43,341 nucleotides of DNA from Desulfobacteraceae bacterium (GTDB lineage: Bacteria > Desulfobacterota > Desulfobacteria > Desulfobacterales > Desulfosalsimonadaceae). How positions within the stretch are numbered: position 1 is the stretch's first letter; every line of letters starts with the position of its first letter. The notes under the pieces were generated by a model. It did not search any database and was not told where the DNA came from. It saw only the letters and a program-made list of their open reading frames with translations. Both the position numbers and the translations under genes were made by a program. The stretch spans positions 1-43,341 of the forward strand of contig JAIPDS010000012.1 in NCBI GenBank assembly GCA_021737565.1, given 5' to 3'. Positions 1 to 10,743 of the stretch are shown piece after piece.

Positions 1-98
1 AAATGACACTTCCGTAAAACCCACCTCATCCCCCTTGTTCAAAAAAGATATTTTCATATAGAGTCGACACCGGGCTTGTTCAACCTCCGGATAAGATC

Positions 99-440
99 GT
101 GGTTCGTTTCACTCACACGATCTATCCTTGTTCGTTGGGAAGTCCATGGGTATCCCCCCAACCCCTCCCTTCAATCCTTTGTTTTGATCTTGTTGACGAG
201 ACCTGGACCTATCATGAAAACAGCCTCTTTGATTTACCTCAGGGCCTGATGTTTGCTTCGAGCGCGTTTTTGCCTGACTACGGGCATATCCTGTTCGGCG
301 GGGCTAGCGGGGCTAACATTCCTTATGCTTCCGGCAAACTCTATCTTCTTGAAACCCACGCAGGAGACGATGATGACGATGATGATGACGACGACAGCAG
401 CGGAGGCGGAGGATGTTTCATTAATCTCCTCAGGTGGTAA
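99..440 (+). pseudogene. C-terminal remnant of a kelch-like secreted protein with Asp-run tail
   Basis: The translation contains one kelch-like blade (FDLVDETW, then a LPDYGHILFGG strand and a KLYLLET strand), followed by about ten consecutive Asp residues encoded by alternating GAT and GAC, then SSGGGGCFI and a stop five residues later. Secreted proteins of Desulfobacterota often end with an acidic/Gly linker followed by a GGGGCFIATAAYGS-type segment. Here only CFI is kept before a divergent NLLRW tail. The frame is open back to base 18, where a stop lies at 15-17, and the GTG at 99 has no convincing ribosome binding site. A single blade cannot form a propeller. I read it as the decayed 3' end of a larger gene lying partly outside the window; a short genuine protein is less likely. 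Confidence 0.45.
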
Positions 441-453
441 CTGACCAAAAACT

Positions 454-478
454 CCTGCGGGGCATTGCGTCCCGCAGG
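454..478 (-). terminator. Hairpin with U-tract on the minus strand
   Basis: An 8-bp perfect stem (CCTGCGGG at 454-461 with CCCGCAGG at 471-478) has a 9-nt loop. Read on the minus strand it is followed by AG and five Ts, which fits a rho-independent terminator for leftward transcription, for example from the tRNA-Arg gene across the lipoprotein gene. On the plus strand the hairpin lacks a T tail but directly follows the kelch remnant. Confidence 0.5.
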
Positions 479-504
479 AAAAATATGTGTCTGAGAGGTT
501 TTTT

Positions 505-840
505 ATGAAATCTTTTTGCGTGTTTTCTATTATTCCTGCCCTGCTTCTTTTTACTGCCTGCTGCGGCATGTCATCCCGGGAAAATATCCAAACCGGCGAA
601 TCGGCAAAACAGGAGTACCTTGTTCAGTTCGAGCAGGGTACAGGCAAGGACCGGATCGAGACCGTGTTAAATGAATACGCAATATCGGATTTTTCCTATA
701 TTACGTCTTCCCGGGAAAGGGGATATGTTGTATTGATAAAAATATCTGAAACAGAGCGTGATATTATCGGCCCTTTGGGAAGGGAAAAAATCGTCAAAAA
801 CATTGATCAAAATTACAAAAGGAAAATTTACCGAAAGTGA
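505..840 (+). CDS. Small lipoprotein of unknown function
   Basis: This 111-residue product opens with a basic residue, a hydrophobic stretch and a lipobox (LFTAC, Cys about 19), so it is probably exported by Sec and lipidated by Lgt/Lsp. The mature part is mixed alpha/beta, with a repeated charged pattern and no motif I recognise. The ATG at 505 is preferred over an in-frame GTG at 487 because GAGAGG lies 7 bases upstream of it and because the signal peptide then begins normally. It sits alone between the kelch remnant and the antisense tRNA-Arg. Lipoprotein nature is well supported; the function is unknown. Confidence 0.75.
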   Translation: MKSFCVFSIIPALLLFTACCGMSSRENIQTGESAKQEYLVQFEQGTGKDRIETVLNEYAISDFSYITSSRERGYVVLIKISETERDIIGPLGREKIVKNIDQNYKRKIYRK

Positions 841-873
841 GGGGATCTTTAGGTCCGGGCATTGATTTTAAAT

Positions 874-950
<77 letters not shown>

Positions 951-979
951 GCGCGAAAAGAAAAATCTTGATTGCCCTT

Positions 980-1008
980 TTCTTAAGAGATAACACAGGG
1001 CTTGTCAA
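980..1008 (-). promoter_or_regulatory. Sigma-70-type promoter for tRNA-Arg
   Basis: On the minus strand TTGACA (1008-1003) and TAAGAA (985-980) are separated by 17 bases, placing transcription start about 25 bases before the mature tRNA 5' end at 950. The perfect -35 and the spacing support the call; it rests on sequence match only. Confidence 0.55.
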
Positions 1009-1206
1009 TGATAAGTTGGCAGGCCCTTTTTTTGATGAGCCTGTAAAAGGTTTTTTCAGGCAGTTTTAAGTTTTAAGTGATTAAGTGTTATGTAAAATCG
1101 GGAGCTTATCTTTTATTGTCAGCCAATTATAACACTTTCGGGACTTTTTGCAGATTAGTCCTTTTTAATCTTAATATAATTTAATGCTTGGTAAAGAAGT
1201 GTGTCC

Positions 1207-2986
<1,780 letters not shown>

Positions 2987-2991
2987 GAACC

Positions 2992-3020
2992 GGGCTTACG
3001 GATGCAGCCCTTTTTATTTA
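2992..3020 (+). terminator. Rho-independent terminator after purA
   Basis: GGGCT (2992-2996) pairs with AGCCC (3006-3010) and is followed by a T-rich run to about 3028. It starts six bases after the purA stop codon. Confidence 0.6.
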
Positions 3021-3028
3021 TTTTTTGT

Positions 3029-3057
3029 TTGACAATTGAGTCGTTGTAACCTAAAAA
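3029..3057 (+). promoter_or_regulatory. Sigma-70-type promoter for tRNA-Pro
   Basis: TTGACA (3029-3034), a 17-base spacer and TAAAAA (3052-3057) lie just upstream of the tRNA, putting the start about 8 bases before its 5' end. Based on sequence match only. Confidence 0.55.
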
Positions 3058-3071
3058 TTGCATCCAAAAGT

Positions 3072-3148
3072 CGGGACGTGGCTCAGTCTGGAAGAGCACA
3101 GCGTTCGGGACGCTGGGGTCGCTGGTTCAAATCCAGCCGTCCCGACCA
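3072..3148 (+). tRNA. tRNA-Pro (anticodon CGG)
   Basis: A complete cloverleaf is visible: acceptor CGGGACG/CGTCCCG, D arm GCTC/GAGC, anticodon stem CAGCG/CGCTG with loop TTCGGGA, T arm GCTGG/CCAGC with loop TTCAAAT, discriminator A and encoded CCA (3146-3148). The C1-G72 pair is typical of bacterial tRNA-Pro. It reads CCG codons. Confidence 0.96.
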
Positions 3149-3294
3149 CTTTCCTGGAGGAAGCTTCTTGCGGTGTTTTCAATTCATGCTCATCCTTTCT
3201 GCACCAAAATCCGCGTCTTCAGACGGTCAGCCTCAGCTTTTGAATCAATCAGGCCGGAAAGATTTGCATCAATAACAAATGACAAGGAGGATTT

Positions 3295-4308
3295 ATGCTT
3301 ATTAACAGGTTTAAAGGGCTCCTGGTTTTTGCTGCCGCGGTTTTTTTTCTGGCTGGCCTGATTTTTAATACAGGTCAGGCTGTCGGCGCGGAGGAAAACA
3401 GGGAAGCTGAAAACGGTAAAGATTACGTTGCAGTGGTAAACGGCGCTAAAATCCCCGCACAGGATCTGGAAAGAGTCGTTGATCTTGTCAAGGCCCGCTA
3501 CGGAGGCACCGGGGCACAGATAGGCGGTCAGCAGCTTGCTTATATAAGAAATACCATTCTTGACAATCTTATTGAACAGCAGCTTCTATACCAGGCAAGC
3601 ATGGACGAGGGCATTAAGGTCGATTCCGTGGAGGTCCGGCAAAAAATAGACAAGATAAAAAGCGAGTTTGAAAGCGAGGATCAGTTTAAAAATCATATTA
3701 AAGGTGTCAATTATACTGAAGAGGAACTGGAAAAGGAGATCAGGCGGGGCCTTTCCATCAGAAAATTAATAGAGGAGAAATTCGGGTCCAGCCTGGAGGT
3801 TACCGATCAGGAGGTCAAGTCTTTTTACGAAGACAACAAAAAACAGTTTGAGGTTCCTGAAAGGGTTCGGGCAAGCCACATTCTGATCAGAACAGATGAG
3901 GAGAACAAGGCGAAGGCACGGGAAAAAATCAGGGAGGTCAAACAAAAACTCGAAGACGGAGAAGACTTCTCAGAGCTTGCCAGAGAGTACTCGGATGACC
4001 CGAGCGGGGAATCAGGAGGGGATCTGGGATATTTCAGCCGGGGCCAGATGGTAAAAAATTTCGAGGAGGCCGCCTTTGAACTCCAGCCCGGCGAGGTCAG
4101 CGATATAGTTGAGACCCGGTTCGGCTATCATCTCATAAAACTTGAAGACAAAAAAGACAAGGGGGTAAAACCTCTTGCCGAGGTCAGGGATTCGATCCGC
4201 AAAAACCTTGAACAGAAAAAAATGATGCAGAAGCTGGAACCTTATATTGAATCGCTTAAAGAGAAATATCCCGTGGAAAAAAATCTGCCCGGTGCAGATG
4301 AAGGCTAA
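3295..4308 (+). CDS. Parvulin-type peptidyl-prolyl isomerase (SurA/PpiC/PrsA-like)
   Basis: This 337-residue exported foldase probably helps fold envelope proteins in the periplasm. Residues 1-32 form a signal peptide (basic start, hydrophobic run, AVGA-type cleavage region). Residues 45-165 are a helical SurA_N-like chaperone domain. Residues about 195-290 form a rotamase domain with ASHILIR, the YSDDPSGESGGDLG segment and FGYHLIKLED, all hallmarks of parvulins. A charged C-terminal helix follows. An AAGGAGG ribosome binding site precedes the ATG. The fabH-like gene starts 22 bases later. Whether it is a SurA or a PrsA counterpart cannot be settled from sequence alone; only one parvulin domain is present. 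Confidence 0.88.
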   Translation: MLINRFKGLLVFAAAVFFLAGLIFNTGQAVGAEENREAENGKDYVAVVNGAKIPAQDLERVVDLVKARYGGTGAQIGGQQLAYIRNTILDNLIEQQLLYQASMDEGIKVDSVEVRQKIDKIKSEFESEDQFKNHIKGVNYTEEELEKEIRRGLSIRKLIEEKFGSSLEVTDQEVKSFYEDNKKQFEVPERVRASHILIRTDEENKAKAREKIREVKQKLEDGEDFSELAREYSDDPSGESGGDLGYFSRGQMVKNFEEAAFELQPGEVSDIVETRFGYHLIKLEDKKDKGVKPLAEVRDSIRKNLEQKKMMQKLEPYIESLKEKYPVEKNLPGADEG

Positions 4309-4330
4309 ACCTGAAATCTTTTAAGAAAAA

Positions 4331-5362
4331 ATGATTATGAAAAAAACACTTATCAGATCAACCGGCAGGTATCTTCCGCCGCGACTGGTAACGAATCAGG
4401 ACCTGATGCAGTGGATGGACACCACTGATGAATGGATAAGGCAGCGAACCGGAGTAGAGCAGCGTTACTGGGTTCCGGAGGAAGGCGAAGTGGGAGCCGC
4501 GGACCTTGGGCTTGAGGCCTCAAAGATTGCCTTGGACAGGGCAGGATGGACCGCGGAGGACCTGGACCTGATAATATTTGCCACCCTGAGCCCCGACATT
4601 TTCTTTCCCGGCTCGGGGTGCCTTCTGCAGCACAAGCTGGGCCTTGAAACAACCCCGGCACTGGATATAAGGCAGCAGTGCACCGGATTTTTATACGGCC
4701 TTGCAACCGCTGATGCCTATATAAAAAGCGGATATGCAAATCGCGTGTTGTTTGTTGGATCAGAAGTGCATAGCACCGGGCTTGATATTTCGACCAAGGG
4801 CAGGGATGTTGCGGTAATCTTTGGTGACGGGGCGGGTGCCCTGTGCCTGGAAGGTTCGGGAACGGATTCAGAGGCCGGTGTGCTGGCAGCCTCCCTTCAT
4901 TCCCAGGGACGCTATGCAGATGCGCTTATAGCCGAAGCCCCCGCTTCCCGGCTTAATCCGCGCATCACCCACGAGATGCTGGATCAGGGAAGGCATTATC
5001 CTGTAATGGACGGCAGAAACGTGTTTAGACTGGCGGTGACGCATCTTCCAGAGGTTACTTACGCAACCCTGGAAAAAGCAGGGCTAAATATTGATGATAT
5101 TGATCTTATAATACCCCATCAGGCAAATATCCGCATTAATCAGGGTTTTCAGAAAGCACTGAAAATTCCCGAGGAAAAAATGTATCACAACATACAGCGC
5201 TACGGAAACACCACTGCAGGCAGCATACCCATTGCGCTTGACGAAGCACTGGAAAAAGGGATTATCGGCCCGTCGAGTACCGTGCTGTTTGCGGGACTCG
5301 GGGCGGGTGTTACATGGGGAGCCCTGATTTACAGGTTTCCTGAAAACAAAATTTCCAGGTAG
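4331..5362 (+). CDS. Beta-ketoacyl-ACP synthase III (FabH-like)
   Basis: The product is a thiolase-fold condensing enzyme that should join an acyl-CoA primer to malonyl-ACP. The Cys-His-Asn triad is intact: Cys117 in QQCTGF, His263 in IPHQAN and Asn293 in YGNTTAGS. The N-terminal DEWIRQRTG segment is typical of FabH. It has 343 residues, slightly longer than E. coli FabH (317). Start is ATG 4331, or ATG 4337 just inside; neither has a strong ribosome binding site. Its 3' end overlaps the convergent pgi by 34 bases. It may serve housekeeping fatty acid initiation, or make a primer for the lipid cluster 11 kb away. The second idea is inference. Confidence 0.88.
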   Translation: MIMKKTLIRSTGRYLPPRLVTNQDLMQWMDTTDEWIRQRTGVEQRYWVPEEGEVGAADLGLEASKIALDRAGWTAEDLDLIIFATLSPDIFFPGSGCLLQHKLGLETTPALDIRQQCTGFLYGLATADAYIKSGYANRVLFVGSEVHSTGLDISTKGRDVAVIFGDGAGALCLEGSGTDSEAGVLAASLHSQGRYADALIAEAPASRLNPRITHEMLDQGRHYPVMDGRNVFRLAVTHLPEVTYATLEKAGLNIDDIDLIIPHQANIRINQGFQKALKIPEEKMYHNIQRYGNTTAGSIPIALDEALEKGIIGPSSTVLFAGLGAGVTWGALIYRFPENKISR

Positions 5363-6951
5363 GCGTCTGAAACCGGATCTCCCGTAGCAAAGCGGTGCTC
5401 CGGGTTATTGTTTTTATCTGCCATCTGTTTTCTTATATCCGAGGCCAGAGTTTTGCCGAGTTCAACTCCGTACTGGTCAAAGGGATTGATATCCCATATA
5501 AAGGCTTCATACACGGTCCTTGCCTCGTAGAAGGAAAGCAGCCTGCCAATATTTTCAGGCGAAAGTGAAGAGAGAAGCATCACCGAGGAAGGCCGGTTGC
5601 CCGGAAAATTGCGCGCCGGATGAGCTTCGTTTTCGCTTCCGCATGCAAGGGCCCGGGGCTGGGCTATAAGGTTTGCCCAAAGTTCCTGGTGATTGGTCAC
5701 ACCCTTTGAAGTGGTTTCGTAATCGTTATAATAAGGATTTATCACACCAATAAATTCAAGGGGTATGGGCCGTCCCTGGTGGGCAAGCTGAAAAAAGGAA
5801 TGCTGGGCGTTTGTTCCCGGCTCCCCGAAAATGATTACCCCTGTATCGGTTTCAACCTGTCTGCCTTGCTGGGTTACCGCCTTTCCCGTGCTTTCCATGT
5901 ATAATTGCTGAATATGGGCAGGCAGCCTGGAAAGCGGGGTGGAGTAGGGGATAATGCCGAATGCCGGATATCCAAGAAAATTGTTGTTCCAGATACTGAT
6001 AAGCGCGCTTATAAGCGGCAGATTTGATTCAGCCGGCGCTTTTTGCGCATGCCGGTCCATTTCCCCGGCGCCTTTTAAAAACCGCTCAAACCGCTCATAT
6101 CCCAGATAAAGGCTCAAAGGTACGCCCCCGACCGCGGAGCTGACGCTGAAACGCCCTCCTATAAAGTCAAACATATGGAAAACCTGTCTTACCGGATTGG
6201 AAGAATCGTCTCCCGGGCTGCCCCTGCTGGTGACCGCGACCATGTGATCTTCCGGCTTAAGGCCGTAGCTTGACAGATAATTTTTAGCCAGTTTTTCATT
6301 AGCCGAAGTTTCCGTGGTTGTGTAGCTTTTTGAAATAACTATCCACAAGGTTGCCTCTGGATCAATTTGTGCTGCAATCCCGCCGAAGCAGTCAACATCC
6401 ACGTTGGAAAGAAAATGCAGCTCTATCCCCGTGTCAGCCATGCCCTGAAGGGCTGAGGCCGCAAATTCGGTTCCCAAATACGAACCTCCTATGCCAATAA
6501 CCACAACGTGCCTGAAGGGCTTGCCCGTGGTCCCCAAAATCCTGCCGGCAGCCACCTGCTCCGAGAATTTGCGGATTTCATCGCGCACACGCCGAATTTC
6601 AGGCATTACATCAGTATTGTTTACATAAACCGGCTGGCCGGAAAAATCTCTTGCCGCTGTATGAAGAGCCGCCCGGTTTTCCGTAAGATTTACCACTTCC
6701 CCGGTTACCATGTCTGAAAATCGTTTTTGCACCCCGGTTTCTTTTGCGAGATCCAGAAGCAGTTGCATTATTTCATTGTCCACCCGCTGGCGGGACCAGT
6801 CGAGAAACACCCCCCCGCCTGAACAGGAATATTCGGAAAACCGATTTTTATTTTTCAGCAGGTGCCTGAGGTGATTTTCAGGAAGCAACATGCGTTGCGC
6901 GGAAGCAGCAAGTTTTTTCCAGGTTTTGGTCTCCGTAAAATTGGTGGGCAT
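5329..6951 (-). CDS. pgi: Glucose-6-phosphate isomerase
   Basis: Pgi interconverts glucose 6-phosphate and fructose 6-phosphate in glycolysis and gluconeogenesis; the latter feeds amino-sugar synthesis through the nearby glmM. The 540-residue protein has the phosphosugar-binding IGIGGSYLG segment, the SKSYTTTET phosphate loop, GGRFSVSSAVG, and the C-terminal FDQYGVELGK signature. Length matches the short bacterial Pgi class. The ATG has an AAGGA about 10 bases upstream. It is convergent with and slightly overlaps the fabH-like gene. DHH phosphoesterase lies upstream on the same strand, 51 bases away. Confidence 0.95.
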   Translation of the reverse strand: MPTNFTETKTWKKLAASAQRMLLPENHLRHLLKNKNRFSEYSCSGGGVFLDWSRQRVDNEIMQLLLDLAKETGVQKRFSDMVTGEVVNLTENRAALHTAARDFSGQPVYVNNTDVMPEIRRVRDEIRKFSEQVAAGRILGTTGKPFRHVVVIGIGGSYLGTEFAASALQGMADTGIELHFLSNVDVDCFGGIAAQIDPEATLWIVISKSYTTTETSANEKLAKNYLSSYGLKPEDHMVAVTSRGSPGDDSSNPVRQVFHMFDFIGGRFSVSSAVGGVPLSLYLGYERFERFLKGAGEMDRHAQKAPAESNLPLISALISIWNNNFLGYPAFGIIPYSTPLSRLPAHIQQLYMESTGKAVTQQGRQVETDTGVIIFGEPGTNAQHSFFQLAHQGRPIPLEFIGVINPYYNDYETTSKGVTNHQELWANLIAQPRALACGSENEAHPARNFPGNRPSSVMLLSSLSPENIGRLLSFYEARTVYEAFIWDINPFDQYGVELGKTLASDIRKQMADKNNNPEHRFATGDPVSDAYLEILFSGNL

Positions 6952-7002
6952 ATGTGAATTTCCTTGATTTATAAGGTCTTGGATTCCTTAGATAAAAATT
7001 TT

Positions 7003-7971
7003 TTATTCTATACGCGCATCGGATTTTAAATCAGGATTTCTATGTTCATCAGTGAGAGCTTCGACAATTTCCGCAAGCACTTTTCCGGCCTCGGCATCAG
7101 GGACGTGACATGCACCTGCAGCCCTGTGACCACCTCCGCCGTATTTTAGCATCAACTCGCCTATGTTGGCACCAGAAGTCTTGTTGATAATGGATTTTCC
7201 CACTGAAAACGTGGTTTTTCCCTCCTCCGGCTCGTGCCTGATCTGGATTGAGACGTTGCACCGGGGATAAAGGGCGTATATGATAAACCTGTTGCCCGGA
7301 TAGACGCTTTCTTTTCTTCTGCAGTCGATTATAACTATGTTTCGTTTTGCAATAGCGTTTTGGTAAAGTTGTTTTTTGTACTTTTCCTCGTATTGAAAAT
7401 AAATATCCACGCGCCGGGCCACATCAGGCAAGAGCAGAATTTCGTCTATGGTCAGGCGACCCATCCATTCAATCAGTCTTAATTTGAACTCTTTTTCGGA
7501 TAAGGCGAATGTGCCCCAGTCTTCTATACCGGTGCGCTTGTCCACCAGGAAATTAAGAAGTGCCCATCCCGTGGGGTGAAGGATCTCTCTTCGGGAAAAA
7601 TTTCCGGAGTCGGCTTTGTCAACCGCTTTCATGATTTCGTTGAAAAACCCGGGAAACCTTTCACGGCCGCCATAGTATTCATATACCACCCTGGCCGCGG
7701 AAGGAGCATCGGGGTCAATGATATGCCCGGGATTATCCCTGCTTCTCAGGGTTTCTGATACGTGATGATCAAATGCAAGGCAGGCTCCCGGAGTATATGG
7801 CAGGTTTGTTATAATATCATTTCCCTTTACCTCGAACCGGCCTTCCTGCATTATGCTTGGATGGTCAATTAACACAATTTCATCAACCAGTTCCAGATAC
7901 CGCATTAACACGGCACAAACCAGTCCGTCCAGGTCGCTTCTGGTTAACAGGCGATATTTTTTTGTTTCCAT
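7003..7971 (-). CDS. DHH/DHHA1 family phosphoesterase
   Basis: The 322-residue protein has the DHH family architecture. RSDLDGLVCAVL gives the first metal ligands, FDHHVSE is the DHH motif, AVDKADSGNF gives a further Asp, and a C-terminal DHHA1 domain ends in GGGGHRAAGACHV. DHH proteins hydrolyse phosphodiester or phosphoanhydride bonds (nanoRNA, pAp, cyclic di-AMP, polyphosphate). The substrate here cannot be read from sequence, though length and layout fit the NrnA-like group. It is a cytosolic protein with no signal peptide. It probably shares a transcript with pgi and is divergent from the beta-helix gene. Confidence 0.85.
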   Translation of the reverse strand: METKKYRLLTRSDLDGLVCAVLMRYLELVDEIVLIDHPSIMQEGRFEVKGNDIITNLPYTPGACLAFDHHVSETLRSRDNPGHIIDPDAPSAARVVYEYYGGRERFPGFFNEIMKAVDKADSGNFSRREILHPTGWALLNFLVDKRTGIEDWGTFALSEKEFKLRLIEWMGRLTIDEILLLPDVARRVDIYFQYEEKYKKQLYQNAIAKRNIVIIDCRRKESVYPGNRFIIYALYPRCNVSIQIRHEPEEGKTTFSVGKSIINKTSGANIGELMLKYGGGGHRAAGACHVPDAEAGKVLAEIVEALTDEHRNPDLKSDARIE

Positions 7972-8187
7972 CTTGGCGCCTTACATGACTGTTGACAATT
8001 TTTTTCGAATAAATTGGCCTTTATCACAAAAACAAGACCGCTTCAAGTGCGTATTGGTTTAACAGCTTGATATCAGGAATTTTTCAGCAAAATCAATGGA
8101 CAAGAAAACAGATCACTGGTATAAGTCTTGGTATCTTTTGGAACCGGCAGTTGCCGGCAAACCAATATTGCAAAACAGGATATGGAC

Positions 8188-9348
8188 ATGATTGAGAGGC
8201 TTATTTCAAAAGGTGTTGTTATTTTAAATCCTGAAAGCATTGAAATCGGCTCAGAGGTAAACCCTGAGCGCATAGAGCCGGGGGCGGTTATTTATCCCGG
8301 ATGCCGCATCACAGGCGAACAAACCCTGATCTGCAGAGGTGCTGAAATAGGGCAGCAGGCGCCTGCAACCATTGACAACTGTCTTGCCGGGCCTGAAGTA
8401 AAACTTAAGGGAGGATATTTTAAAGGTTCGGTTTTTTTAAAAAAAGCATCTGTAGAATCATGCGCCCATGTAAGAGGCGGCACCATACTTGAGGAAGAGG
8501 CAAGCGCAGCCCACAGTGTTGGTCTCAAACAGACTATCCTGTTTCCGTTCGTGACCCTGGGAAGCATTATTAATTTCTGTGACTGCTTTATGGCCGGGGG
8601 GACCAGCAGAAAAAATCACAGCGAGGTGGGAAGCTCATATATACATTTCAACTATACTCCGCAGCAGGACAAGGCCACCCCGTCTTTGATCGGAGACGTT
8701 GCATGCGGTGTTATGCTAAACCAGCCACCGGTCTTTCTGGGCGGACAGGGCGGCCTGGTGGGCCCGTGCAGGCTTGCTTATGGTACGGTTGCCGGAGCCG
8801 GCACAATTATCAGAAACGATGAATACAGGCCGGGCAGGCTTATATTGGGCGGTGCTGAAAAACCGGCAAGCCTTCCCTACAAGGGCGGCAGGCTGAGAAA
8901 CAAGCGACGTATCGTGGCAAACAACCTTTATTATATAGCAAGTCTTTATGCTTTGGGCCATTGGTATACTAACGTGCGCAGACTATTTATATCGGAAAGT
9001 ATGCCCGAGCCCCTTTTTCTCGGGCTGCTTGACACTGTTGAGGAATGCATAAACGAGCGCATAAAACGCCTTAAAGAGTTTGCCTCCGGGCAGATTGAAA
9101 AATGCGATTTGGAGTCTTTGGACCGGCAGCTGCGGACAGGGGCGGAAGATGTGGAAAATACCGAAAAAAAACAAGAGTTTTTACAACATGTAAAAGACCT
9201 GATTGCAAATTGCGGCAACGAGGATTACCCAGGTGTAATCCAGTCTCTTGGCAGGGATCAGGCCGCTGTTGGAACACAATGGCTTCAGGAGATCATAGAC
9301 CTCCTGGCTAAAAGGTGGAAGCCGTTTTTTCATGCTGATACAACCTAA
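8188..9348 (+). CDS. Left-handed beta-helix (GlmU C-domain-like) protein
   Basis: The N-terminal part reads like the junction and helix start of GlmU (LISKGVVILNPES, then IEPGAVIYPGCRI), with many hexapeptide-repeat turns through about residue 230. The last 110 residues are helical and charged, without GlmU resemblance. The pyrophosphorylase domain of GlmU is absent. The gene sits 29 bases before glmM, so a role in UDP-GlcNAc or another nucleotide-sugar acylation step is likely, but GlmU's catalytic acetyltransferase residues were not confirmed. ATG 8188 is chosen because AGGA lies 7 bases upstream; an in-frame start at 8128 would add 20 residues unlike the family. It may not be a true GlmU. 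Confidence 0.72.
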   Translation: MIERLISKGVVILNPESIEIGSEVNPERIEPGAVIYPGCRITGEQTLICRGAEIGQQAPATIDNCLAGPEVKLKGGYFKGSVFLKKASVESCAHVRGGTILEEEASAAHSVGLKQTILFPFVTLGSIINFCDCFMAGGTSRKNHSEVGSSYIHFNYTPQQDKATPSLIGDVACGVMLNQPPVFLGGQGGLVGPCRLAYGTVAGAGTIIRNDEYRPGRLILGGAEKPASLPYKGGRLRNKRRIVANNLYYIASLYALGHWYTNVRRLFISESMPEPLFLGLLDTVEECINERIKRLKEFASGQIEKCDLESLDRQLRTGAEDVENTEKKQEFLQHVKDLIANCGNEDYPGVIQSLGRDQAAVGTQWLQEIIDLLAKRWKPFFHADTT

Positions 9349-9377
9349 ACGCCCAAAACATGAGAGAGTCTTAAACA

Positions 9378-10727
9378 ATGGAATCTATTTTCGGCACTGA
9401 CGGCATCCGGGCAAAGGCCAACCAGTATCCCATTATACCGGAAGTGGCCGTAAATGTTGGCAGGGCGGTTGCCGCGGTACTTAAAACAAACAACAGATCA
9501 AGGATCTTTATAGGAAAGGATGGAAGGCTTTCAGGCGACATGCTTGAGGCAGCCCTTGCATCAGGGATCTGTTCGGCAGGTGCGGACGCCTGTCTTGCAG
9601 GAATTATTCCCACCCCTGCAATTGCCTATCTTGCGCGCGCAAACAAAGCTGATGCCGGAATTGTGGTATCTGCCTCCCACAACCCGTTTGAGGACAACGG
9701 CATCAAGATTTTCAGCAGCCAGGGCTACAAGCTGGACAAGGCAATAGAGGAGCGCATTGAAAAAATGGTGCTCGGCGACGACAAAAGCTTTATACCGGCA
9801 TCAGCAAGACAGGTAGGCACAGTAAGCAGCGTTGCTGATGCAGAGGAGCAGTATGCACGGTTCCTTAAGGCAGGCCTGGAAAAAACAAAGGATTTAAAAA
9901 ACCTGCGCCTTGTGCTTGACTGTTCAAACGGGGCAACTTCCACCGTGGCACCGCGGGTATTTTCCGAACTTGGTGCTGATGTCACAATGCTTGCCAACAA
10001 ACCCGACGGAAAAAACATAAATGAAGACTGCGGCTCCCAGCATATTGAGAGCATGCAGCAGGAGGTTCGAAAAAAAGGTGCGGATACCGGACTCGCATTT
10101 GATGGTGACGGAGACAGGCTCATTGCCGTTGATGAAAACGGTGATCCCATAACAGGAGATCATATACTGGCCATATGCGCCATGCACCTGAAACAGGCCG
10201 GCATGCTGAAAAACAACCTGGTGGTAAGCACGGTCATGAGCAACGTGGGCCTTATAAATGCCTTAAAGGAAATGGGAATACGTCATATTGTAACAGACGT
10301 GGGCGACCGCTACGTGCTGGATGCAATGAGAAAAAACGGTGCCGTGCTCGGCGGTGAGGACTCCGGGCACATGATTTTCCTGGATCATCACACCTCTGGA
10401 GACGGTATAATGACGGCGCTAAGACTGCTTGAGCCAATGCTGGCAGCAGGGGAGCCGCTGTCTTCTCTAAGGAGGATAATTACGGTTTACCCCCAGGTAT
10501 TAAAAAACGTGCGGGTAACGACAAAAACCGATATTTACAAATTTCCCGAGATTGCAGATGCAATAAAGAGCGTGGAAAATCATCTTGGAGACCAGGGAAG
10601 GGTGCTGGTAAGGTATTCCGGCACCCAGCCCCTATGCAGAATAATGGTTGAAGGGCCGGACCCTGATGAAACCCGGCGCCTCTGTCAGGACATTGTTGAT
10701 GTAGTTTCCGAAAAGCTTGGAGAATGA
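9378..10727 (+). CDS. glmM: Phosphoglucosamine mutase
   Basis: GlmM converts glucosamine 6-phosphate to glucosamine 1-phosphate for peptidoglycan and LPS precursor synthesis. The product has the FGTDGIR start, the phosphoserine loop SASHNP (Ser100), the magnesium loop DGDGDR, and the C-terminal RYSGTQPLCRIMVEG sugar-phosphate site. At 449 residues it matches the family. It is followed by a small gene that begins at or just after its stop codon. Context with the beta-helix protein suggests an amino-sugar operon. Confidence 0.95.
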   Translation: MESIFGTDGIRAKANQYPIIPEVAVNVGRAVAAVLKTNNRSRIFIGKDGRLSGDMLEAALASGICSAGADACLAGIIPTPAIAYLARANKADAGIVVSASHNPFEDNGIKIFSSQGYKLDKAIEERIEKMVLGDDKSFIPASARQVGTVSSVADAEEQYARFLKAGLEKTKDLKNLRLVLDCSNGATSTVAPRVFSELGADVTMLANKPDGKNINEDCGSQHIESMQQEVRKKGADTGLAFDGDGDRLIAVDENGDPITGDHILAICAMHLKQAGMLKNNLVVSTVMSNVGLINALKEMGIRHIVTDVGDRYVLDAMRKNGAVLGGEDSGHMIFLDHHTSGDGIMTALRLLEPMLAAGEPLSSLRRIITVYPQVLKNVRVTTKTDIYKFPEIADAIKSVENHLGDQGRVLVRYSGTQPLCRIMVEGPDPDETRRLCQDIVDVVSEKLGE

Positions 10728-10743
10728 TTCCATTCGTGTTGCG

